Shown piece by piece: positions 35,162 to 43,888 of a stretch of DNA of 64,000 bases (position 1 is its first letter; every line of letters begins with the position of its first letter). The translations under genes and the position numbers were made by a program. Under the pieces are notes generated by a model. It ran no database searches, had not been told where the DNA came from, and saw nothing but the letters and a program-made list of their open reading frames with translations. Origin of the DNA: CAVSCR01 sp963726575 (GTDB taxonomy: Bacteria; Actinomycetota; Actinomycetes; JAHEKZ01). The stretch is taken from assembly GCA_963726575.1 (NCBI GenBank), contig CAVSCR010000003.1:744001-808000 (forward strand), in the 5' to 3' direction.

Positions 35162-36042
35162 GGATCCTCAGGCTCAAGGACGTGCACCTGACCTACCCCC
35201 CTCGGTTCAAGCAGCACGTCGAGATCCCGTCGATGGACGCTGACATCGAAGACGATCAGGTGGTCGCACTGGACGACGAACTCGTGCCTGAGAAGACCGG
35301 GTCCAGCACGAGGCCGCGGGCTGAATCGACCAAGGCGCCGCGGGCTGAATCGACCAAGGCACTGAAGGGAGTCTCGCTCACCCTGGCAGCCGGCGAGTCG
35401 CTGGGAGTCCTCGGCCGCGTGGGTTCTGGGCGGTCGACCCTGCTGTCGGTGATCAACGGAGTTCTGCGCCCCGACGAGGGCAGGGTGGCGATCCGCGGCT
35501 TCGCGACCGGGCTCATGGGAGCTGGTGCTGGTTTCCTGGCCGAGCTTCCGGTGCGGGAGAACATCGTGCGCAACGGCCTGCTGTTGGGTCTGCGGGAAAG
35601 TCGTGCCGAAGAGTTGGCACCACAGATCGCGGCCTTCGCCAGTCTCGAGTCGTTCCTCGACCGCCCCTTGCGAGACCTCTCGCGGGCGCACGCCAAGCGG
35701 CTGGGATACACGGTGGCCCTGTTCGCCGAGCCGACGATCTTCCTCGGGGACGAGGAGCTCGTCGTGGGCTCACCGCAGTTCCGGGAGAACAGTCTGAAGC
35801 GACTTGCGTCGTTCCCGAACCAGACGCACGGCCTGATCGTCGTCAGCAACCGGGCGGAGCACCTGTTGCAGCTGTGCACGCGCGCCATCGTCATGGACCA
35901 CGGAGTGGTGACGTTCAACGGCTCGGTGGACGCGGCTCTGCGCGAGTACCGTCGGGCCCACCGGTCGGGTCGTCAAGCGGGGGTGGATGCCGCGCCAGTG
36001 GAGGCAGACGCAGAACGACCGGACGCTGATTTAGCGTTGTAG
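35158..36042 (+). CDS. ABC ATPase of Wzt type with degenerate nucleotide-binding motifs
   Basis: A 294-residue partner of the ABC-2 permease, similar in layout to Wzt/RfbE/TagH ATPases. Motifs differ from the consensus: Walker A reads G86-R-V-G-S-G-R92-S-T with Arg instead of the essential Lys; the signature L-S-G-G-Q is L174-S-R-A-H-A-K-R; the H-loop His is Asn231 (V-V-S-N-R). Walker B with the catalytic Glu (F-L-G-D198-E199) is kept. An unusual insertion before Walker A (about 25-68) ends in two copies of P-R-A-E-S-T-K-A. Such changes suggest weak or no ATP hydrolysis. Coupled to the permease by GTGA; ends 6 nt before a truncated tRNA-Arg copy. Confidence 0.85.
   Translation: MRILRLKDVHLTYPPRFKQHVEIPSMDADIEDDQVVALDDELVPEKTGSSTRPRAESTKAPRAESTKALKGVSLTLAAGESLGVLGRVGSGRSTLLSVINGVLRPDEGRVAIRGFATGLMGAGAGFLAELPVRENIVRNGLLLGLRESRAEELAPQIAAFASLESFLDRPLRDLSRAHAKRLGYTVALFAEPTIFLGDEELVVGSPQFRENSLKRLASFPNQTHGLIVVSNRAEHLLQLCTRAIVMDHGVVTFNGSVDAALREYRRAHRSGRQAGVDAAPVEADAERPDADLAL
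35314..35361 (+). repeat. 24-nt tandem repeat inside the ABC ATPase gene
   Basis: Two adjacent 24-nt copies (35314-35337 and 35338-35361), 23 of 24 bases equal, encode P-R-A-E-S-T-K-A twice. In-frame, recent duplication in the linker before Walker A. Confidence 0.85.
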
Positions 36043-36048
36043 CACACA

Positions 36049-36082
36049 GCCCTCGTAGCTCAGGGGATGGATCAACGGTTTC
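36049..36082 (+). pseudogene. Truncated tRNA-Arg copy (5' half)
   Basis: 34 nt matching tRNA-Arg(CCT) at 30930 from its first base to the anticodon loop, with two mismatches (tRNA positions 21 and 24). One breaks the D-stem (GCTC/GATC). Similarity stops abruptly after CAACGGTTTC. No anticodon 3' side, T-arm or acceptor follows, so it cannot be functional. Same orientation as the intact gene, 5.1 kb away. Confidence 0.85.
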
Positions 36083-36220
36083 TCCCGCCCTCAATGGGAT
36101 GGTGTTCGGTCGGGTCCGACGGTCGTGGGCCGCGAAGCATCACGGCGCCCGGCTCCACGACCTTGACCAGTAGCAGCGACCCGTGCCAGAGACCCGCAGG
36201 ATGAAGCGGTGACGATCCAG
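36083..36220. other. Short gap after the tRNA remnant
   Basis: Holds no complete gene. On the minus strand a stretch reads as plausible protein (L-W-H-G-S-L-L-L-V-K-V-V-E-P-G-A-V-M) without a start, possibly the rest of a lost gene, but this may be chance in GC-rich DNA. Confidence 0.3.
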
Positions 36221-37069
36221 TCAGGCCTGAGCGAGGGCGAGGGCGGCCACCCCGACGATCACGATCGTGACGCCGACCAGTTGGCGGCGGGTGAGCACTT
36301 CGCGGAACAACAGGTAGGCACCAACCGCTGAGAACGCGGCGAACTGTGACGCCAACACAGCTGCAACGGCGACGTCGTGTCGGGCTCCCAGCGTGTACGA
36401 CGCCACTCCGAGCACCTCGGTCACGCCGGCGATGGCGACGAGCGGTACCGCGGCACGCTCGAGTCGCAAGCGGCCGGTCACCGCCAGCGGTATGGCGACG
36501 ACGAGCACGCCGAGCAGACGCGGGACCACCAGGATCCAAGGCAGAGCCACGGAGTTGCTCAGGTGACCCGTCGCGTACAGGGTGCAGGCGAACGCGGCCG
36601 CAGCGAGTAGCGCGAGCACTGCGGCCCGGGTCTTGTGCTCGCCCACCAAAGGGCGCTCCTCCGGAGCCATGGCTGCGACGGCGACGCCGACGGCGATCAC
36701 GGCCAGCAACAACGCCGTGACGCCGGCCAGCTGCTCGCCGGCGACAACGGCGAGGACGGCGGCCAGAGCGCCCTCGGTCGAGGTCAGCGGTGCAACGACG
36801 CCGACCTTGCCCACGCGAAGTGCTGAGTACACGAGCAGGAGCCCGAGCAGGCCGCCGACGGCTACGACAGCCAACCAGCCGAACGTCGACGCCTGAGTGG
36901 GAACTGCCGGGCGCGTCACGGCGAGTTCCGCGAGGGTGACCAGCAACCCAACCGCCATCACCCAGGCAAGCACCGAAGCGGCGCCGATCATGCGCGTCGA
37001 CCGCGACGACGCCAACGTCGAAGCAGCCCACATCAAGGCTGCTCCGAGCCCGCCGAGTACCGCGATCAC
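36221..37069 (-). CDS. EamA/DMT-family transporter
   Basis: A 282-residue membrane protein with ten hydrophobic helices arranged as two EamA repeats (about 1-135 and 148-280), the fold of drug/metabolite transporters. Each repeat ends with a helix pair of the P-L-T-S-T-E-G-A-L-A-A-V-L-A-V (about 92-106) or S-Q-F-A-A-F-S-A-V-G-A-Y-L-L-F-R-E (about 239-256) type, typical of the family. It probably exports small metabolites; the substrate is unknown. It is 48 nt downstream, on the same strand, of the LamG-like gene. Confidence 0.86.
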   Translation of the reverse strand: MIAVLGGLGAALMWAASTLASSRSTRMIGAASVLAWVMAVGLLVTLAELAVTRPAVPTQASTFGWLAVVAVGGLLGLLLVYSALRVGKVGVVAPLTSTEGALAAVLAVVAGEQLAGVTALLLAVIAVGVAVAAMAPEERPLVGEHKTRAAVLALLAAAAFACTLYATGHLSNSVALPWILVVPRLLGVLVVAIPLAVTGRLRLERAAVPLVAIAGVTEVLGVASYTLGARHDVAVAAVLASQFAAFSAVGAYLLFREVLTRRQLVGVTIVIVGVAALALAQA

Positions 37070-37117
37070 TCGCTGACCGTAGCGGCGCGGAGTGCAGTCG
37101 GTGCGTCGCGTCAGGTC

Positions 37118-37837
37118 TTACGGGCTGGTGATCGAGATGTAGTCGATGTCGCCCGACCAGTAGTCGCACCAGATCGTCACGTTGTTGCACTGGGTCTTGC
37201 CGGCGATGGACACCGGCCAGGTGTTGGTGATGTCCCCGGTCACGTGATGTGTGGTGCCGATCAGCACACCGTCGATCGTGAGTGACACTGCGGACGCCGT
37301 GCGGCTACAGGTGACGGTGTGCCAGTTTCCATCAGCCCAGGTGTGATTCGTGTAATCGATCGACTTCACGGTTGCCTGACCCAGTGAACCGATGAACTGG
37401 CAACGCACGTGCGCCTTCGACGATTCGATCTTCCAGCCGTGGGCCGAACCTTGCCCCTTCTGCACGAGGTTCACGTCCGGCAGTGGAGCCGCCCAGCGCA
37501 GGCGCAACGTGACGGAGTAGTCGGCCGATCCGGGGTTCAGCCCGGGCGACGACGGGACCGTGTCGAGGTGCTCCGGCGTCACAGGCGTGCCTGACTTGTG
37601 GCTGCGGAGATCGAAGAACTGCGACGTTCCGTTGGGCTTGACCGCGGCGCCGATGGCTCCGTTGAACCCGTGGCCTGAGCTGTCCACGAGGACCGTCGAT
37701 CCCGGCGCCTCGTTCATGTTCCAATGCCCGATCACGGTCGGTACGGCGCCGGTCGCCGACGTTCCCGACGCCAGGGCCAGCACGGGTGTGGCGAGGATGA
37801 TCACGATCGCTGCGCAGCGGTGTCGGAAGATCGTCAT
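37118..37837 (-). CDS. Secreted LamG/concanavalin-A-like protein
   Basis: A 239-residue exported protein. Residues 1-30 give a signal peptide (A-A-I-V-I-I-L-A-T-P-V-L-A-L-A-S-G). The rest is one laminin-G/concanavalin-like beta-sandwich: G-H-W-N-M-N-E-A-P-G-S at the beginning, D-Y-S-V-T-L-R-L-R-W near 105, and W-H-T-V-T-C-S-R-T with L-T-I-D-G-V-L-I-G near 175-195. Four Cys could make disulfides. It may bind sugars on the surface; no catalytic motif was found. ATG 37837 is preferred, with TTTGGAG 6 nt upstream; an ATG two codons earlier lies on the ribosome-binding site. Confidence 0.8.
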   Translation of the reverse strand: MTIFRHRCAAIVIILATPVLALASGTSATGAVPTVIGHWNMNEAPGSTVLVDSSGHGFNGAIGAAVKPNGTSQFFDLRSHKSGTPVTPEHLDTVPSSPGLNPGSADYSVTLRLRWAAPLPDVNLVQKGQGSAHGWKIESSKAHVRCQFIGSLGQATVKSIDYTNHTWADGNWHTVTCSRTASAVSLTIDGVLIGTTHHVTGDITNTWPVSIAGKTQCNNVTIWCDYWSGDIDYISITSP

Positions 37838-37904
37838 GGTCATCTCCAAAGTCGATCGACCTGAGCAGACTCCTGGCGTCGACGACGGATCGACCCTCGG
37901 CGGA

Positions 37905-39002
37905 TCAGCCGCCGTCCCGCTCGCGAAGGTACCGCTGATTGAACTCCCAGACGTACTCGTCCTTCTCCGGATACACACCGTGATCGAAGGCGCGTGACCG
38001 GACGCCTCGTTGGGCGCGCTCACAGATCGAGTTGTCCTGGCCGCCCACGAGCTCACCGAAGTCGACATACGGGCTGGGGTCGAAGTCCGGCTGCGCCATG
38101 GCGTCGGGGTGGAACAGGTAGATGCTGATCTGCCGCGTGGTCGTGGGACCCAGCGGGATCAGCTGCGTGACCACGACGCCGGTACCAGAGATGTCGATCA
38201 TGGCGTTGGGGAAGACGGTGCCCCCGTACACGGAGTGCGCCTCGAGGTCGGTCATCGTCGGGAGCACGGCGATCGGTGCCTGCCCGTCCGCGGTGTAGCT
38301 CGAGCCACCGGCGAGCGAGACGCCGCCGTCCTCGCGTCCCTCTTCGAAGACCCACCCCTTGCGGTACGCCGGGATCACCTGCACCAGCTCCGGGTGAACG
38401 GTGGGGCAGTGCAGGCACTCGTTGTAGTTCTCGATGATGATCTTCCAGTTTGCCTCGACCAGCCATTCCGTCGACGCGCCGATCCGGAGCGTGCCCATGT
38501 CGAACCGCTCGAAACTGAGCAGATCGTCGTAGCCGTCGCCGATCGACTCGCGCAGCGGCTTGGGGGTCTGCCGGTCGAGGTTGACGAAGACGAAGCCCTG
38601 CCACTCATCGACATGCACGGGATGCAGCGACAGCTGGGAACGGTCCACCTCGTCCTCGCCCACACGCGGCGTCGCGACCAGCGCGCCGGTGAGGTCGTAG
38701 CACCAGGCGTGGTAGGGGCACATGATCGTGCCGCGCTCCAGCCCCGCCGGTTCGTCGCGCAGGCGCGATCCCCGGTGGCGACAGACGTTGTAGAACCCGC
38801 GCAACGCGCCGTCGTCGCCGCGGATCACCAGGATCGACTCGCCGACGACGTCGATCGTCAGCCACTGCCCGACCGTCTCGACCTGCTCGCTGCGCCCCGC
38901 GTAGAACCAGTGGCGGAAGAAGATGTGCTCCCGCTCCACCTCGAAGACGCCCGGGTCGTGGTAGTCGCGGCCGGGAAGCGTGTGGTGCTGCGTGCTGGTC
39001 AT
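37905..39002 (-). CDS. Rieske non-heme iron oxygenase, alpha subunit
   Basis: A 365-residue aromatic-ring-hydroxylating or demethylating oxygenase. The Rieske [2Fe-2S] site has C74-R-H76-R-G-S-R and C95-P-Y-H98-A-W. The mononuclear iron site has E-N-Y-N-E-C-L-H198-C-P-T-V-H203, near the start of the catalytic domain. The layout is that of the quaternary-amine branch (choline monooxygenase, glycine-betaine and carnitine-type oxygenases) rather than of benzene dioxygenases. Oxygenation needs electrons from a reductase, but none is encoded in the window. ATG 39002 is preceded by a palindrome that looks like a TetR operator. Nearby transport and amine-catabolic genes are consistent with a role in amine use. 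Confidence 0.88.
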   Translation of the reverse strand: MTSTQHHTLPGRDYHDPGVFEVEREHIFFRHWFYAGRSEQVETVGQWLTIDVVGESILVIRGDDGALRGFYNVCRHRGSRLRDEPAGLERGTIMCPYHAWCYDLTGALVATPRVGEDEVDRSQLSLHPVHVDEWQGFVFVNLDRQTPKPLRESIGDGYDDLLSFERFDMGTLRIGASTEWLVEANWKIIIENYNECLHCPTVHPELVQVIPAYRKGWVFEEGREDGGVSLAGGSSYTADGQAPIAVLPTMTDLEAHSVYGGTVFPNAMIDISGTGVVVTQLIPLGPTTTRQISIYLFHPDAMAQPDFDPSPYVDFGELVGGQDNSICERAQRGVRSRAFDHGVYPEKDEYVWEFNQRYLRERDGG

Positions 39003-39029
39003 GACCGATGTCCTCGCGTGATCGATCGA

Positions 39030-39047
39030 ACTGAATGGCTGTTCAGT
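39030..39047. promoter_or_regulatory. Palindrome upstream of the Rieske gene, possible TetR operator
   Basis: ACTGAA, 6-nt centre TGGCTG, TTCAGT. It begins 28 nt before the oxygenase start codon and extends into the stop codon region of the upstream gene (ends 39043). Symmetry and length fit a TetR-type operator; the regulator is unknown. Confidence 0.45.
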
Positions 39048-39714
39048 ACACGCTAGTGGCTGATTCGTCGCCTGGGTAGCCTCGCCCCGCGCTGCTCCTG
39101 ATGGGCAGTGCCAGGCCGGCGTCGGCCAGCAACGCGCTCACCAAGGCGTCGTGCTTGCCACGCATGAGGTCACCGAACGGGTCCTTCGTGTACTCCACGA
39201 GGTGGTCCAACGGCAGGGCGAACGCGGCGCGCATCGCCAGTAGCCGACGACGCTCCGGGTCGTCGTCGTCGACGAGGTACACCCGACGCGCGCACCCGAG
39301 CCGACGGATCTGCGCGATGCGCATCGGGAGGTACAGCGCCAGCAAGACAACAGCCGGGATCCCGAAGACCAGCCAGCCGATGATCGTGGCCACCTGGCCG
39401 ATCGCATGGTCGCCGGACACGGCCAGGTCGGCGACGTTGCCGCCACTGGCGCTGCCGGCCGCCTGAAGAGCATTCGCCAAGTCCTGGCCCACGACCGGGA
39501 TGCCGTTCACCGCGCCCGCAGCCGACCCGAAGCCGTTCTGCACGGAGTGGCCGGCCCCCTGAATCGCATCGGTCACCACCCGCAGGTCGTCGATGCGTAC
39601 GTGCACCTGCCAGCCGAACCAGGCCACACACACCAAGATGGCGAGGACGATGGCATCTCGCACAATCGTGTTCCTGCGTTGCCGCGGTTCGCTGGGGTAC
39701 CACGACTCGACCAT
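39043..39714 (-). CDS. Membrane protein of unknown function
   Basis: A 223-residue protein with two membrane helices, at about 18-38 (A-I-V-L-A-I-L-V-C-V-A-W-F-G-W) and 112-135 (I-I-G-W-L-V-F-G-I-P-A-V-V-L-L-A-L-Y). Between them lies an outside segment rich in Gly and Ala with Q-N-G-F-G-S-A-A-G-A-V-N-G-I-P-V-V-G. The C-terminal cytoplasmic part has R-R-V-Y-L-V-D-D-D-D-P-E-R-R-R-L-L-A-M-R, typical of a recurring actinobacterial membrane protein of unknown role. ATG 39714 follows a strong AGGAGG at 4 nt. Its end is 40 nt from the Rieske start. Confidence 0.75.
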   Translation of the reverse strand: MVESWYPSEPRQRRNTIVRDAIVLAILVCVAWFGWQVHVRIDDLRVVTDAIQGAGHSVQNGFGSAAGAVNGIPVVGQDLANALQAAGSASGGNVADLAVSGDHAIGQVATIIGWLVFGIPAVVLLALYLPMRIAQIRRLGCARRVYLVDDDDPERRRLLAMRAAFALPLDHLVEYTKDPFGDLMRGKHDALVSALLADAGLALPIRSSAGRGYPGDESATSVY

Positions 39715-39761
39715 GACGCCTCCTGACCCGGTGGGGTTGCCATCATCCCCGGTACCAGCGA

Positions 39762-40581
<820 letters not shown>

Positions 40582-40589
<8 letters not shown>

Positions 40590-41577
40590 GGACCGCACCC
40601 GTCAGCAGCGACCCCCGCAGCTCCTCGGCACGCCGGCACCTGACCAGTCCGCCCGCGAGCGGCCGGATGTCGGGGCGGGACTCCTGACACCGGGGTTCCG
40701 CGTGCGCGCACCGATCCGCGAACGCGCACCCCGGCGGAGCCTCGAATGCCGACAAGGGCCGACCCGGGATCGCCGCCAGCCGGGCGGCGGTTCCGTCGAT
40801 GCTCGGTCGCGCCTGGACCAATGCGGCGGTGTACGGATGGAGCGGGTCGTCGTGCAGCGCGCCCGAGCTTCGTTGTTCGACGAGCTCGCCCGCGTACATC
40901 ACGGCCGTGCGGTCGCACACCGCTGCGGCGAGTTCGAGGTCGTGGGTGATGAACAGCATGGCGAGGCCGTGATCGCGTCGTAACTCGTTCAAGATGGCCA
41001 TGACTTCGGACTGCGTCGTGACGTCGAGTGCGGTCGTCGGCTCGTCGGCCAACACCAGGCGGGGCCGCATCAACAGGGTCGCGGCGATCATCATTCGCTG
41101 CAGGAGGCCGCCGCTCAGTTCGTGCGGGTACTGCTGGAGCCTGCGTTCGGGGTCCTCGATCCCCACTTCCCGGAGCACCTCGATCGACGCGGCGCGCGCC
41201 TGCGCCGCGCTGGCCGAACGGTTCGTGCGCATCGCCTCGCCGAGGAAGTCCCCGATCCTGCGAACCGGGTTCGTGTGGGCGCGCGGGTCCTGGAAGATCA
41301 TCGCGATGCCGTCGGTCCGATAGCGCCGCAGCGCAGCACCACGCAGGTCGAGCACTGACTGCCCGTCGAACTCGATCGACCCTTCGACCTCGGCACCGTT
41401 CGGCAGCAGCCGTGCGATCGCGCGCGCCGTCATCGACTTGCCCGACCCCGACTCCCCCACTAGGCCCACCGCCTCGGCCGGCCCGATCGACAGCGAGACG
41501 TCACGCAGCACCGTGCGCTGCTCCCCCTCCACGGGGAGCCGCACGGTGAGTCCGTCGATCGAGAGCAGCGCGGTCAC
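40582..41577 (-). CDS. Peptide-type ABC importer ATPase, OppD/DppD-like
   Basis: A 331-residue ATPase: Walker A G-E-S-G-S-G-K-S-M near residues 39-47, Q-loop I-F-Q-D-P-R near 90, signature L-S-G-G-L-L-Q-R near 152, Walker B L-V-L-A-D-E-P near 171, H-loop I-T-H-D. The C-terminal region holds P-P-G-C-A-F-A-D-R-C and three further Cys, the iron-sulfur-type Cys motif of this class. GTG 41577 overlaps the amidase stop (GTGA), showing tight coupling. Together with the OppF-like subunit it energises the two permeases. Confidence 0.91.
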
Positions 41578-43016
41578 GTGGTGGGCGCCCCCGTGAACTG
41601 CGGGAGCACGTCGCCGCTCCACCAGGGATGGCTGCGCTCCAGCGCAGCGCCGACGCGGAAGGCGGTGATGTCGTCGTAGGTGCGAGCCACGATCTGGATA
41701 CCGGTGGGCACGCCGTTGTCCGCGAACCCGGAAGGAACGTTGAGGATCGGACAGCGACTGGCCATGTTGAACAACGGCGTGAACGCAGAGTCGAAGTAGT
41801 CCGGGAAGTCGACGCCGCCGACGGTCAGCCCGTGACCCACGTAGCCGTCGCCGGCCACGAGGCCCCGGGTCGCCATCGTCGGGATGATCAACGCGTCGTA
41901 GTTCTCGAAGAGGGCGCCGATCGGTTCCCAGATCTGCGTCTCGAGCATCATCCCCTCAAGGGTGGTCCGGTCCCCCTTGTTGCGTGCAGTCATCTCGGCG
42001 AACTCGATCGCGTAGTCGTTCAGCAGGTCACGATGCTCAGCGGCGATCCCGCCGATCCAGGCGGCGAACATCGTCTGGAAGTGGATGCTGATGGCTGTCA
42101 TGAGCAGATCGCGGTCGACCTTGAGGTCGACCGGCTCGACGACCGCACCCGCATCACGCAACGACTCTGCTGTCGCTCTGGTGTTGATCACGATCTCGGG
42201 GTCGACCGGCCAGCCGCCGAGGTCGACCGAGTAGCCGATGCGCAGCCCCTTGACACCGTCGAGCTGCGAGGGGATTTCCAGCTTGGGTCGCAAGGACGTG
42301 TGGTCCAACCGATGCGGCCCAGCAAGTGCGTTCTCGAACAGGGCGCAGTCGGCAACCGTGCGCGCCATTGGACCGTTGTGACAGTAGGTGTCCATGTTGA
42401 ACGGCACCTCGACGGGCACCCGTCCGTAGGGCGGCTTGAACCCCACCACGCCGTTGAATGACGACGGGATGCGGATGGAGCCGCCGATGTCGGAGCCGGA
42501 CGCGAGCGTGCTCGTCCCGGCGGCGAGTGACGCGCCCGAACCGCCCGACGAACCTCCGACGCCGAAGCCGAGGTTCCAGGGGTTGCGGGTGATGCCGTAG
42601 AGCCGGGAGTGCGTGAACCCGGCGCAGGAGAACTCGGGGGTGGTCGTGCGGGCGTGGATGATGCCACCGGCGGCGAGGATCCGCTCGGCTACCGGACCGG
42701 TCTGGGTGGCGATCGCGTCGGCGTAGACGAGCGACGCCATGGTGGCCGGCTCACCCTCGACCTCCACCTCGTCCTTCAGGCCGACCGGGATGCCTTCCAA
42801 CGGGCGAGCCTCGTCCGGACGCGTCGCGTAGACCGACTCAGCTTCCTTCGCCTGCTCCAGCGCCCGGTCGTAGTAGGTGTGGCAGAAGGCGTTGACGTCA
42901 CCGTCGACCGTGTCTGCGCGCGCGATGACCGCCTCGACCAGCTCGACCGGCGACAGTTCCCGACTACGGAACTTCGCGATCGCCTCGGTGGCAGACAAGT
43001 AGTGGAGCTCGGTCAT
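41574..43016 (-). CDS. Amidase (amidase signature family)
   Basis: A 480-residue hydrolase of the amidase signature family, with the Ser-cisSer-Lys triad: Lys81 in G-I-P-V-G-L-K-D, Ser156 in G-V-G-G-S-S-G-G-S, and Ser180 in S-G-S-D-I-G-G-S-I-R. It cleaves carboxamides to acid and ammonia. The gene lies between the second permease gene (2-nt gap) and the first ATPase gene (4-nt overlap) of an ABC importer, so its substrate is probably what the importer brings in. ATG 43016 has GAGAGG 9 nt upstream. Unlike aryl-acylamidases, no signal peptide is present, so it acts in the cytoplasm. Confidence 0.9.
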   Translation of the reverse strand: MTELHYLSATEAIAKFRSRELSPVELVEAVIARADTVDGDVNAFCHTYYDRALEQAKEAESVYATRPDEARPLEGIPVGLKDEVEVEGEPATMASLVYADAIATQTGPVAERILAAGGIIHARTTTPEFSCAGFTHSRLYGITRNPWNLGFGVGGSSGGSGASLAAGTSTLASGSDIGGSIRIPSSFNGVVGFKPPYGRVPVEVPFNMDTYCHNGPMARTVADCALFENALAGPHRLDHTSLRPKLEIPSQLDGVKGLRIGYSVDLGGWPVDPEIVINTRATAESLRDAGAVVEPVDLKVDRDLLMTAISIHFQTMFAAWIGGIAAEHRDLLNDYAIEFAEMTARNKGDRTTLEGMMLETQIWEPIGALFENYDALIIPTMATRGLVAGDGYVGHGLTVGGVDFPDYFDSAFTPLFNMASRCPILNVPSGFADNGVPTGIQIVARTYDDITAFRVGAALERSHPWWSGDVLPQFTGAPTT

Positions 43017-43018
43017 GG

Positions 43019-43888
43019 TCAACGCCTCTCTTCGGCTCGCTCGGCGAGCCGTTCGCCCAGCAGGTTGAAAGCAACAACGACAAGAACAATGCAGAGCCCC
43101 GCGGACAACGACTCCGCTGGGTATCCCTGCAGCACCCCGGACTCCCCCTGACCCACCATCACGCCCCAGTCGGGCTGCGGCGGTTGCACGCCGAGGCCGA
43201 CGAACGAGATCGCGGCAAGGTCGACCATGGCGTAGCCGAACAGAATCGTGGCCTGGGCCACGATCAGGGGTCCGACATTGGGCACGAGATGCCGCATGCA
43301 GGCGCGCCACGCAGACACCCCCTGCACCTCCAGCGCCGCGATGTAGGCCTGGCTGCGCTCCCGGACGGCAGCGCTGCGAAGGACGCGGGCGATGTACGGC
43401 GTGTAGGCGATCGCGAGTGCGATCGACGCTGCGACGAGTCCGGATCCGAAGACGGCTGCGGCGAGGATCGCGAGCAACAGGCCGGGAAAGGCGAACAGCA
43501 CGTCGAGGCCGGCTGACACCGAGCGGTCGTACCAGCCTCCGCGCCAGGCGGACGAGATCGCGAGGAAGATGCCCGCCACCATCGCCATGAGCACCACGGC
43601 CAAGGGACCGAACATCGAGGTCCGCGCGCCGGCCATGAGCCTCGACAGCAGGTCACGGCCGGTCCCGTCGAAGCCGAGTGGATGCCCGGGCGTCGGACCG
43701 ACGAACTGGTAGGAGAGCTGCACCTGGTTGGGATCGTGCGGCGCCAGCCAGGCGCCGAAGATCGCGAAGAATGTGGCGACGGTGATCACGGCAATGCTGA
43801 AGTAGATGACCCACTGGCCACCGCGGACACGGCGGAACGCCGGTCGTCGGGTGACGACGTCGGCGACTTCTGCGTTCGCGGTGGTCAT
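43019..43888 (-). CDS. ABC importer permease, DppC-like
   Basis: A 289-residue permease with six membrane helices, of the DppC/OppC class. The family N-terminal signature H-P-L-G-F-D-G-T-G-R-D-L-L-S-R appears near residues 69-83; the cytoplasmic loop that meets the ATPase is E-V-Q-G-V-S-A-W-R-A-C-M-R-H-L-V-P-N near 195. The end is R-L-A-E-R-A-E-E-R-R. Its ATG overlaps the stop of the DppB-like gene by 4 nt (ATGA), and the amidase gene begins 2 nt after its stop. Confidence 0.92.
   Translation of the reverse strand: MTTANAEVADVVTRRPAFRRVRGGQWVIYFSIAVITVATFFAIFGAWLAPHDPNQVQLSYQFVGPTPGHPLGFDGTGRDLLSRLMAGARTSMFGPLAVVLMAMVAGIFLAISSAWRGGWYDRSVSAGLDVLFAFPGLLLAILAAAVFGSGLVAASIALAIAYTPYIARVLRSAAVRERSQAYIAALEVQGVSAWRACMRHLVPNVGPLIVAQATILFGYAMVDLAAISFVGLGVQPPQPDWGVMVGQGESGVLQGYPAESLSAGLCIVLVVVAFNLLGERLAERAEERR

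Noticed and set aside
41622..43310. Earlier starts for the OppD-like ATPase and amidase genes
   Set aside because: The extra N-termini are Arg-rich shadow sequence over neighbouring genes; the chosen starts match family N-termini and have overlaps or ribosome-binding sites.
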